A DNA stretch of 12,068 nt from Desulfobacteraceae bacterium (GTDB lineage Bacteria; Desulfobacterota; Desulfobacteria; Desulfobacterales; Desulfosalsimonadaceae): NCBI GenBank assembly GCA_003551985.1, contig PUOB01000264.1:1-12068 (forward strand), read 5' to 3'. The position numbers and the translations under genes are program-made. Under the pieces are notes generated by a model. That model did not search any database. It had not been told where the DNA came from and worked only from the letters and a program-made list of their open reading frames with translations. Shown here piece by piece: positions 6,726 to 12,068 of this stretch (positions are counted from its first letter, which is position 1; every line of letters begins with the position of its first letter).

Positions 6726-6815
6726 GGAGAGATGACCGAGCGGCTGAAGGTGCACGCCTGGAAAGCGTGTGTGTCTTAACGGGCACCGAGGGTTCGAATC
6801 CCTCTCTCTCCGCCA
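6726..6815 (+). tRNA. tRNA-Ser (anticodon GGA)
   Basis: This is a complete class II tRNA of 90 bases including an encoded CCA (6813-6815). The acceptor stem is GGAGAGA (6726-6732) with TCTCTCC (6805-6811), and the discriminator is G6812. The anticodon stem is CACGC (6753-6757) with GCGTG (6765-6769), loop CTGGAAA, anticodon GGA at 6760-6762, which reads UCC/UCU serine codons. A long variable arm as expected for serine is followed by T stem GAGGG/CCCTC with loop TTCGAAT. tRNA-Ser just upstream of dnaX is a recurring bacterial arrangement (as in Bacillus), although the small SRP RNA gene found there in Bacillus is not seen here. Confidence 0.96.
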
Positions 6816-6818
6816 CTC

Positions 6819-6841
6819 AAACAGTGTTTTTTATACTGTTT
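6819..6841 (+). terminator. AT-rich hairpin after the tRNA, possible terminator
   Basis: AAACAGT (6819-6825) and ACTGTTT (6835-6841) form a 7-bp stem with a 9-base T-rich loop, starting 4 bases after the tRNA CCA. The stem is AT-rich and there is no long T-run after it, so the call is weak. Confidence 0.3.
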
Positions 6842-6848
6842 ATAATAA

Positions 6849-7022
6849 GACAGTCTCGTAAAAAGTCGCAGCCAGACGACTTTGTAATCACGCCAAGGCG
6901 TGACAAGAAGGCCAAGATCAAGGCTTGCGCGATTTTCGAAGAATTGAGCGTACTTAAAGGTACGTGATATTCTTCGGAAATCGCGCGTAACGCAGATATT
7001 GGGCTTTTTTCGAAGTCGTCAA
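6849..7022 (+). repeat. Dispersed MITE/REP-like element, copy 2
   Basis: Same element as 1311-1484, in the opposite orientation. The left end TCGTAAAAAGTC is at 6856-6867. The right end has decayed to GCTTTTTTCGA (7003-7013). The central hairpin is more complete than in the other copies: the left arm running from GCGCGATTTTCGAAGAAT pairs with ATTCTTCGGAAATCGCGC at 17 of 18 positions. It includes the palindrome CACGCCAAGGCGTG near 6890-6903. It lies between the tRNA and dnaX, and does not interrupt a gene. Confidence 0.85.
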
Positions 7023-7175
7023 TAAGGACTGCCTGAAAAACCCACCATTTCCCGCCCCATTCACTCGTCCTTATCGGATATACGGATATGAGCCTTCGAT
7101 TCAGATACAGGGTCAGATACAGGGTGGCGGATATGGAAAAACGGCCCCTATAGCATCGCACAAGGAAATGCGGAT
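7023..7175 (+). other. Leader region of the dnaX operon
   Basis: These 153 bases separate the repeat from dnaX. They contain a perfect 12-base tandem duplication, CAGATACAGGGT, at 7102-7113 and 7114-7125, and CGGATAT recurs four times up to the start codon. I could not identify a convincing -35/-10 pair; the operon promoter must lie here, in the repeat, or upstream of the tRNA. Confidence 0.4.
7102..7125 (+). repeat. Perfect 12-base tandem duplication
   Basis: CAGATACAGGGT occurs twice head to tail without mismatch, 51 bases before the dnaX start. It may be a replication-slippage product or a paired binding site. Confidence 0.8.
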
Positions 7176-8876
7176 ATGGCGTACCTGGTTTTTGCCCGTA
7201 AATACCGCCCCCAGACATTTGAAGATGTCGTCGAACAGTCCCATGTCACGACAACGCTTGCCAACGCCTTGACATCCGACCGTCTTGCCCATGCGGTCCT
7301 GCTTTCCGGCCCCCGCGGGACGGGGAAGACCACCATCGCCCGGATACTGGCCAAGTGCGTGAACTGCAGCGACGGCCCCACCGCGACGCCCTGCAACCAA
7401 TGCCGCTCGTGCAGGGAAATAACCGGGGGAAATGCCATCGATGTGTTCGAAATCGACGGGGCCTCCAACAACAAGGTCGAAAACATCCGGGAGCTGCGGG
7501 AAAACGCCAAATACATGCCCGCACACAGCCCCTACAAGGTCTACATCATCGACGAAGTGCACATGCTTTCGGATGCGGCCTTCAACGCGCTTTTAAAAAT
7601 CCTGGAAGAACCACCGGACCACGTGATTTTTATCTTTGCCACGACGGAAGTGCAAAAAATCCCCATCACCATACTCTCCCGGTGCCAGCGCCACGATCTC
7701 AGAAGGATCGGCATCGACGCCATTGTGGCGCACCTGGACAAAATATGCAGCGGGGAAGGCATCGACATCAGCGAAAAAGGGTTGTCCGTGGTCGCCCGCG
7801 AAGCCGACGGCAGCATCCGGGACGGATTGAGCCTGCTTGACCATGTCGTCACCTGCTCCGAAAAAACCATTACCGATGAACAGGTGGTCGACATCCTTGG
7901 GGTTATCGACCGTCAGGTGCTTTTTGATGTATCCGGCGCGCTTTTCTCCGGGGATATGGCAAAAATACTCGACATCTGCGACCTGTTGTACCGGCAGGGA
8001 CGGCATTTGATGAAATTTTACGCCGAAATGCTCGAACATTTCCGCAATCTCATGGTCATAAAAGACAAAGGACCGTCTTCCCCGGCCCTTTCCGGGGTTG
8101 CCGCCCACGAGAAGGGCCTGATGGCCGAACAGGCAAAAATGGTGACCCAACCCTATCTTTTCCAGGTCCTGGACATCCTGTTTGAAGAGGAATGGCGCGT
8201 CAAGCAGTCGGTATCTCCCAAGCTTGCGCTTGAAATGACATTTTTCCGGCTTTCGCAGGTCAAGGCGGCATTCTCCTTTGATGAAATCATCGAAAAACTC
8301 GAACGGATCAAGACGGGGGAGCCGCCGCCTGCGCCGGCCGAAGGTAAACCACAAACCGGCCCGGATTATGGCGACCCGGATTCTGGCAGCCCGGATCATG
8401 GCTCACCGGATCATGGCTCACCGGCAGCGGTTACGACGGAAACAAATTCCGCCGGCACTGTTTCGGATGGTGTTTCGGATTATACGCCTGAAGACACGCC
8501 GCAGATGGACGATAACCACCTGTGGGACCGGCTCCGGCAAACCATATGCGACCAGTCACCGTCCCTGGGGGCATGCCTGGCCGGCGGCACATTGGCATAC
8601 CACCCGCCGGACCGCCTGGTTATCACGATCGACTCGTCCAATCCCAACGTCAATTTATTGAACAAGAAAAAAAACATTGCAGGCATTGAAAAGTATTGTA
8701 ATGATTTTTTTAAAAAACCGGTCACGGTTTCCATTGACATAAAACAGGCCGAAAAACGCCTGACGAACCAGAAAAAGAGACACCGGGAACTGGAAAAGGA
8801 AGCCCGGGCCCACCCGCTGGTCAACACGGCGGTCAAGACGTTCAACGGCAAAATAGAGGATATTAAAATTTTATAG
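7176..8876 (+). CDS. dnaX: DNA polymerase III subunit gamma/tau
   Basis: This is the clamp-loader ATPase that loads the beta sliding clamp and, as tau, ties the loader to the polymerase (566 aa). The hallmarks are the N-terminus YLVFARKYRPQTFEDVVEQ, Walker A GPRGTGKT (45-52), zinc site C64-x8-C73-x2-C76-x2-C79, Walker B YIIDEVH (123-129), and the SRC arginine-finger motif (168-170). Residues 180-370 are AAA+ lid and oligomerisation domain III. A low-complexity linker at 375-445 includes four pentapeptides PD(Y/S/H)G(D/S) at 396-415. The C-terminal domain (450-566) ends LVNTAVKTFNGKIEDIKIL. ATG 7176 has AAGGA 9 bases upstream. It is the first gene of a tight operon with ybaB, recR, ykgJ-like and murI. 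A run of eight A at 8667-8674 lies in the C-terminal part; see findings. Confidence 0.98.
   Translation: MAYLVFARKYRPQTFEDVVEQSHVTTTLANALTSDRLAHAVLLSGPRGTGKTTIARILAKCVNCSDGPTATPCNQCRSCREITGGNAIDVFEIDGASNNKVENIRELRENAKYMPAHSPYKVYIIDEVHMLSDAAFNALLKILEEPPDHVIFIFATTEVQKIPITILSRCQRHDLRRIGIDAIVAHLDKICSGEGIDISEKGLSVVAREADGSIRDGLSLLDHVVTCSEKTITDEQVVDILGVIDRQVLFDVSGALFSGDMAKILDICDLLYRQGRHLMKFYAEMLEHFRNLMVIKDKGPSSPALSGVAAHEKGLMAEQAKMVTQPYLFQVLDILFEEEWRVKQSVSPKLALEMTFFRLSQVKAAFSFDEIIEKLERIKTGEPPPAPAEGKPQTGPDYGDPDSGSPDHGSPDHGSPAAVTTETNSAGTVSDGVSDYTPEDTPQMDDNHLWDRLRQTICDQSPSLGACLAGGTLAYHPPDRLVITIDSSNPNVNLLNKKKNIAGIEKYCNDFFKKPVTVSIDIKQAEKRLTNQKKRHRELEKEARAHPLVNTAVKTFNGKIEDIKIL
8361..8420 (+). repeat. dnaX: 15-base tandem repeat in the DnaX linker
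   Basis: Four 15-base units, the last two identical (CCGGATCATGGCTCA), encode PDYGD, PDSGS, PDHGS, PDHGS. It lies in the flexible linker between the ATPase core and the C-terminal domain, where length variation is tolerated. Confidence 0.8.
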
Positions 8877-8889
8877 GAGGAATCCGTCC

Positions 8890-9201
8890 ATGAAAAATAT
8901 GAACAAGCTCATGAAGCAAGCCCAGCAGATGCAGAGCAAAATGACCCAACTCCAGGAGGAAATGGGGGAAAAGACGGTTGAGGCAACCGCCGGCGGCGGC
9001 ATGGTCAAGGTCGTGGCAAACGGCAAACAGCAGATCCTTTCCATCCAGGTTGAAAAGGAAGTCGTTGACCCGGAAGACGTGGAAATGCTCCAGGACCTTA
9101 TCGTCGCGGCGGTCAACGAGGCGCTCTCCCGCTCCCAGGCCATGGTGAACGAGGAAATGAACAAGCTGACCGGCGGCATGAACATCCCGGGAATGATGTA
9201 A
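8890..9201 (+). CDS. ybaB: YbaB/EbfC family nucleoid-associated protein
   Basis: This is a small dimeric DNA-binding protein (103 aa) that in other bacteria coats DNA and affects nucleoid structure and gene expression. The sequence shows the family pattern: an N-terminal amphipathic helix NKLMKQAQQMQSKMTQLQEE, a glycine-rich turn (ATAGGGMVKVVANGKQ), strand ILSIQVEKEVVDPEDVEML, then helix LIVAAVNEALSRSQAMVNEEM, and a Gly/Met-rich tail. AGGAGG at 8875-8880 overlaps the dnaX stop, with 9 bases to the ATG, so it is strongly translated from the dnaX transcript. The dnaX-ybaB-recR order is widely conserved and points to a link with replication or recombination. Confidence 0.96.
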   Translation: MKNMNKLMKQAQQMQSKMTQLQEEMGEKTVEATAGGGMVKVVANGKQQILSIQVEKEVVDPEDVEMLQDLIVAAVNEALSRSQAMVNEEMNKLTGGMNIPGMM

Positions 9202-9220
9202 CAAGGAAACCGAAACGCCC

Positions 9221-9820
9221 ATGCCGCATTACCCGGAATCGATGAACCGCTTGATCCGCAACCTGTGCAAACTGCCGGGCATCGGTGAAAAATCCGCCGA
9301 AAGACTGGCCATGCACCTGCTCCAGGCCCCGGAACCGGACGTTTCCATGCTTGCCGGAAGCATCAGCGAGTTGAAAAAACAAGTCCGGATATGCAGCGAC
9401 TGCTTTGCCCTGAGCGACCAGGAAAAATGCCGCCTGTGCACGGACCCGGCAAGGGATAAAGGGCTCATTTGCGTCGTGGAAAGTCCGGCGGATATGGCCG
9501 CCATCGAAAAATCAGGCGCTTTTAAAGGGGTGTATCACGTCCTGCAGGGGCTGCTTTCACCCATGGACGGCATCGGCCCCGCCGATATCCGGGTTGCCGA
9601 ACTGGTAAAAAAAGTGGCCGCCGGTACCGCCGGGGAGATCATCATCGCCACCGCCACCAATGTCGAAGGAGAAGCAACGGCAACCCACATCATGAACCAG
9701 CTGAAACCCTTTACCGTAAAAGTGACGCGGATCGCATCCGGCGTACCCATGGGCGGCGAACTCAAATACGTGGACCAGGTGACCCTCAGAAAAGCGCTGG
9801 AGGCCAGGCATGACTTCTGA
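9221..9820 (+). CDS. recR: Recombination mediator RecR
   Basis: RecR acts with RecO (and RecF) to load RecA on SSB-coated single-stranded DNA at gaps. The 199 aa is the usual length. It has an N-terminal helix-hairpin-helix (KLPGIGEKSAERLA, 17-30), zinc finger C58-x2-C61-x8-C70-x2-C73, a Toprim domain starting LICVVESPADM (E87), then LQGLLSPMDGIGP, TNVEGEATATHI, RIASGVPMGGELKYVD near the C-terminus. Start 9221 (MPHYPESMNRLIRN) aligns with known RecR N-termini. AAGGA at 9203-9207 is rather far upstream (13 bases), and ATG 9242 would be a shorter alternative. The 3' end overlaps the next gene by 11 bases. Confidence 0.98.
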   Translation: MPHYPESMNRLIRNLCKLPGIGEKSAERLAMHLLQAPEPDVSMLAGSISELKKQVRICSDCFALSDQEKCRLCTDPARDKGLICVVESPADMAAIEKSGAFKGVYHVLQGLLSPMDGIGPADIRVAELVKKVAAGTAGEIIIATATNVEGEATATHIMNQLKPFTVKVTRIASGVPMGGELKYVDQVTLRKALEARHDF

Positions 9821-10235
9821 AACCGCACTGTCCGGCGCGGACATTTTCAACTGCAAAAATTGCGGTGCATGCTGCCGGGGGTTTGGCGGCACCTATGTCA
9901 CGCGCAAAAATATCGAAGCGATTGCCGGTTTCCTGAAGACGGATCCCGACCGGGTGCTGAAAACATATTGCCAGGCATCCGGCAGGAAAACCGTTATCGC
10001 CCAGAAACCGGACGGATACTGCGTGTTCTGGGATGGAAACTGTACCATCCATCCGGTCAAGCCAAGAATGTGCAGGGCCTGGCCCTTTATCGAAGGCGTT
10101 CTTCGGGTGCCGGAAAACTGGCGCATCATGGCCGATTCATGCCCCGGCATAACCCCGGATGTTTCCGAGCCCGCCCTGATCGCCTGCGTCAGACACGAAC
10201 TTGCCCGGCTTGACAGCCGCAATGCGATCCAATGA
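9810..10235 (+). CDS. YkgJ-type cysteine-cluster protein (putative metal-binding)
   Basis: This cytoplasmic protein (141 aa) belongs to the YkgJ/UPF0153 family, annotated as putative zinc- or iron-chelating. The role is not established. The metal motif is split in two: FNCKNCGACCRG (C15, C18, C21, C22) and GYCVFWDGNCTIHPVKPRMC (C71, C78, C88) followed by RAWP. This is the family pattern CxxCGxCC...C-x6-C-x-I-H-P-x-K-P-x2-C-R-x-[WY]-P. GGAGG at 9799-9803 lies 6 bases before ATG 9810. The gene overlaps recR by 11 bases and murI by 4 (ATGA), so translation of the three is probably coupled. Confidence 0.92.
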   Translation: MTSETALSGADIFNCKNCGACCRGFGGTYVTRKNIEAIAGFLKTDPDRVLKTYCQASGRKTVIAQKPDGYCVFWDGNCTIHPVKPRMCRAWPFIEGVLRVPENWRIMADSCPGITPDVSEPALIACVRHELARLDSRNAIQ

Positions 10236-11029
10236 TAGGCATCTTCGATTCCGGCATAGGCGGGTTGACCGTGGTAAAGGGCATAATGGACACGCTTCCG
10301 GGCCATGACATCGTCTATTTCGGCGATACCGCCCGAACCCCTTACGGCACGAAAAGTGCGCGCACCGTCATCGATTACTGTTTGCAAAACACCCGGTTTC
10401 TGGTCGACAATGGCGCGAAAATGATCGTGATGGCCTGCAACACCGCATCGAGCGTGGCCACCGAAGCCGTAAGGGAGGCATTTGACGTCCCGGTATACGA
10501 GGTGATTTCACCGGCGGTGGACCTTTGCCTTGCGGCGACGAAAAAAGACATCATCGGCGTCATCGGTACCCGCGCGACCATTGCCAGCGGCATCTACGAA
10601 AAGAAAATCAAGGAAAAAAATCCCCGTGCGAAAGTCCACTGCGCCCCCTGCCCCCTTTTGGTGCCGCTGGTGGAGGAAGGGTGGTTCAAAAAACCGGAAA
10701 CGCGGATGATCGTTAAAAAATACCTTCACCCCCTGAAGGTCCGGCAGATCGACACGTTGATTTTAGGATGCACCCACTACCCCGTTATTAAAGATATCAT
10801 CGCCCACAAAATTGGAAAACGGGTCCGCATCATCGATTCATCCACCGCGATAGCCACTGAAATCAAGGACTACCTTGCCAAACACCCGGATTTTGACAAA
10901 AAACTGACCAAAACGCATACAACGCGGTTTTTTGTCTCCGATATCACCCCGCAGTTTCACAAAACGGCCAAAACCATCATTGGATGGAACATAAGGCTTG
11001 AAGAGACGGATATGGGCGGTTTTGCCTGA
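10232..11029 (+). CDS. murI: Glutamate racemase
   Basis: It interconverts L- and D-glutamate, supplying D-Glu for peptidoglycan, without cofactor (265 aa, normal length). The two-cysteine active site is intact: C69 in MACNTAS and C180 in GCTHYP, with D6-S7 (FDSGIGG), Y38-G39 (FGDTARTPYG) and H182. Start ATG 10232 overlaps the previous stop as ATGA; FDSGIGG at residue 5 is typical for the family N-terminus. It is the last gene of the dnaX operon. The linkage of a cell-wall enzyme to replication/recombination genes looks like operon accretion rather than a shared pathway. Confidence 0.97.
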   Translation: MIGIFDSGIGGLTVVKGIMDTLPGHDIVYFGDTARTPYGTKSARTVIDYCLQNTRFLVDNGAKMIVMACNTASSVATEAVREAFDVPVYEVISPAVDLCLAATKKDIIGVIGTRATIASGIYEKKIKEKNPRAKVHCAPCPLLVPLVEEGWFKKPETRMIVKKYLHPLKVRQIDTLILGCTHYPVIKDIIAHKIGKRVRIIDSSTAIATEIKDYLAKHPDFDKKLTKTHTTRFFVSDITPQFHKTAKTIIGWNIRLEETDMGGFA

Positions 11030-11051
11030 ACGCCCGATGCGGGCGAACCGC
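11016..11051. terminator. Two-tier hairpin between converging murI and USP genes
   Basis: The inner stem CGCCCG-ATG-CGGGCG (11031-11045) is flanked by outer arms GCGGTT (11016-11021) and AACCGC (11046-11051). It spans the murI stop in a 47-base gap between converging genes, a sensible place for a bidirectional terminator. There is no T-run on either strand, so the assignment is tentative. Confidence 0.4.
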
Positions 11052-11076
11052 AGCCCCCGGCAACCGGATGAAGGCG

Positions 11077-11904
11077 CTACACCGTCCCCCGGTAGTTGGG
11101 GCCAACGATCAAAAGGGGGTTGGGCAGGGTCGACTGGATGGTTTCAAGGGTGCTCCCGAAAAGCAGCTGCCGCATAACCCCATGGCCATAGGCGCCCATG
11201 ATGACCAGGGCGTCATGGGGGACCATGTACAGGCTGTCCGTAAAATCCTTTCCGGAAAACATATGCCAGTGGCTGACCGTTTGTGCAAAAACCCCGGTAA
11301 GGGCGTTTTTATCCATTAATTTTTCGTAGTATTTCCTTCCCCGCCGCCCCTCTTCAGCCGTATAAAGGGAAACCGGCATTCCGGACAACCGGTGAAGCCG
11401 CACTGCGAGACGAAGGGCATTGACCGCATTGGCCGATCCGCCGAACATCACGGCAATACGGGTAAACGGCTTGAACACGGGGGATGGCATCAGCACCGGG
11501 AACGTCGCGGCCTTGAATATTCGCCGGATACGGGGGCCAATGTAACCCCGGCCCACCTTTGCCGAAAGATCGGAGATCGTATCCGGGCATGCCATGAAAT
11601 TGAAACCGACCGGCACATCCGGCAAGGACGGCGTGGAAAAATGGCGGGGAACAAAAAAACGGGCATGCGGCATTTGCATGTCATCCATCACCGCATTCAC
11701 CCGATCCCTGGCGGTGCCGGGCGACCGGAGATACGCCTTGTCCAGATCCACCTGGACCACGTCATTTTCGAGGTACAAAAGAAACTTCGTATGCGCCGGG
11801 ATATACACAAGGGGGGTCAGGTTCATTGTTTTACAGAAATACGCCGTCTGCAAAAGCCGCTCCCGGCCGTGCGGGGTGTTTTTATACACGTGAAACATCT
11901 GCAT
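11077..11904 (-). CDS. Tandem universal stress protein (UspA-like)
   Basis: This predicted soluble protein (275 aa) has two Usp-type halves. Residues about 1-145 are a degenerate copy (HVYKNTPHGRERLLQTAYFCKTM..., closing with KAATFPVLMPSP). Residues about 148-272 are a canonical domain: RIAVMFGGSANAVNALRLAVRL, then the ATP-binding pattern G237-x2-G240-x9-G250-S251, ending NPLLIVG. The second half therefore probably binds ATP; the first lacks the motif. The frame is open back to 11949 only through the repeat, using TTG. ATG 11904 has AAAAGG 9 bases upstream and begins the conserved part, so I chose it. It is convergent with murI. The promoter must lie in or beyond the repeat at 11927. Its physiological role is unknown. 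Confidence 0.85.
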   Translation of the reverse strand: MQMFHVYKNTPHGRERLLQTAYFCKTMNLTPLVYIPAHTKFLLYLENDVVQVDLDKAYLRSPGTARDRVNAVMDDMQMPHARFFVPRHFSTPSLPDVPVGFNFMACPDTISDLSAKVGRGYIGPRIRRIFKAATFPVLMPSPVFKPFTRIAVMFGGSANAVNALRLAVRLHRLSGMPVSLYTAEEGRRGRKYYEKLMDKNALTGVFAQTVSHWHMFSGKDFTDSLYMVPHDALVIMGAYGHGVMRQLLFGSTLETIQSTLPNPLLIVGPNYRGTV

Positions 11905-11926
11905 GAAATATGGCCTTTTAATCCGT

Positions 11927-12068
11927 GACAGTCTCGTAAAAAGTCGCAACCAGACGACTTTGTAAAAAGGCCAAGATCAAGGCTTGCGCGATTTTCGAAG
12001 AATTGAGCGTACTTAGCGTACGTGAATGTCGCCGGAAATCGCGCGTAACGCAGATATTGGACTTTTTA
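11927..12068 (+). repeat. Dispersed MITE/REP-like element, copy 3 (cut by the window end)
   Basis: Same orientation as copy 2. The left end TCGTAAAAAGTC is at 11934-11945 and the right end reaches ACTTTTTA at the window edge. Compared with copies 1 and 2 it lacks about 19 bases containing the CACGCC/GGCGTG palindrome, between TTTGT and AAGGCCAAG. The central arms GCGCGATTTTCG and CCGGAAATCGCGC are kept. It begins 22 bases upstream of the USP start codon, so it replaces or supplies that gene's promoter region. Confidence 0.85.

Noticed and set aside
6722..6967. 81-codon open frame over the tRNA
   Set aside because: It reads straight through the tRNA-Ser and then repeat copy 2; both are explained without a protein.
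6817..7218. 133-codon minus-strand open frame
   Set aside because: It crosses repeat copy 2 and overlaps the dnaX start on the opposite strand, with no family resemblance.
11068..11928. Plus-strand open frames opposite the USP gene
   Set aside because: They are antisense shadows of a recognisable Usp-family gene and lack starts with ribosome sites.

Overview
The window reads as a chromosomal segment of a GC-rich, strictly bacterial genome, most likely a sulfate-reducer-type Desulfobacterota (Desulfobacterales-like). That placement is an inference. It rests on the style of the sensor kinases (NtrB-like kinases, one with an N-terminal Rossmann-like domain and a Cys-rich PAS), a sigma-54 activator, a Cys-rich GcvH-like protein, and the gene order tRNA-Ser, dnaX, ybaB, recR, ykgJ-like, murI. 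No phage, transposase, CRISPR or rRNA gene is visible.

Left part (1-6343), signalling and an unusual effector pair. A 5'-truncated PAS histidine kinase (1-1299) is followed by about 480 bases packed with palindromic repeats. A second kinase (start placed at 1780, downstream of a TTGACA/TATTTT promoter) then forms an apparent operon with an NtrC-type sigma-54 response regulator (3425-4777) and an archaemetzincin-family zinc protease (4783-5361). Converging on the protease with a 2-base gap is a minus-strand gene for a GcvH-fold protein. It has lost the lipoyl lysine and carries a duplicated four-cysteine motif. Directly upstream of that gene lies a well-formed sigma-54 promoter (TGGCAC..GTGCT, 6343-6328). 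The simplest model is that the kinase/regulator pair switches on the GcvH-like gene, with the metalloprotease co-expressed with the regulator. This is the most interesting candidate system in the window.

Middle (6344-7175), mostly non-coding. It holds a tRNA-Ser(GGA) gene with a plausible promoter, a second copy of the dispersed repeat, and a 12-base tandem duplication ahead of dnaX.

Right part (7176-11029), a tight housekeeping operon: dnaX (clamp loader), ybaB/ebfC (nucleoid-associated protein), recR (recombination mediator), a YkgJ-type Cys-cluster protein, and murI (glutamate racemase). Gaps are under 20 bases, with two overlaps at the end. A convergent universal-stress-type protein gene (11077-11904, minus) follows. 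A third copy of the repeat abuts its promoter and runs off the window end.

The dispersed repeat is about 174 bases long and bounded by inverted TCGTAAAAAGTC ends, with an internal hairpin. It occurs three times (1311-1484 reversed, 6849-7022, 11927-12068 truncated). Additional orphan ends lie at 1498-1668 around a separate REP-like palindrome. It looks like a non-autonomous MITE/REP-type family. Two long open frames start inside such repeats and should be shortened.
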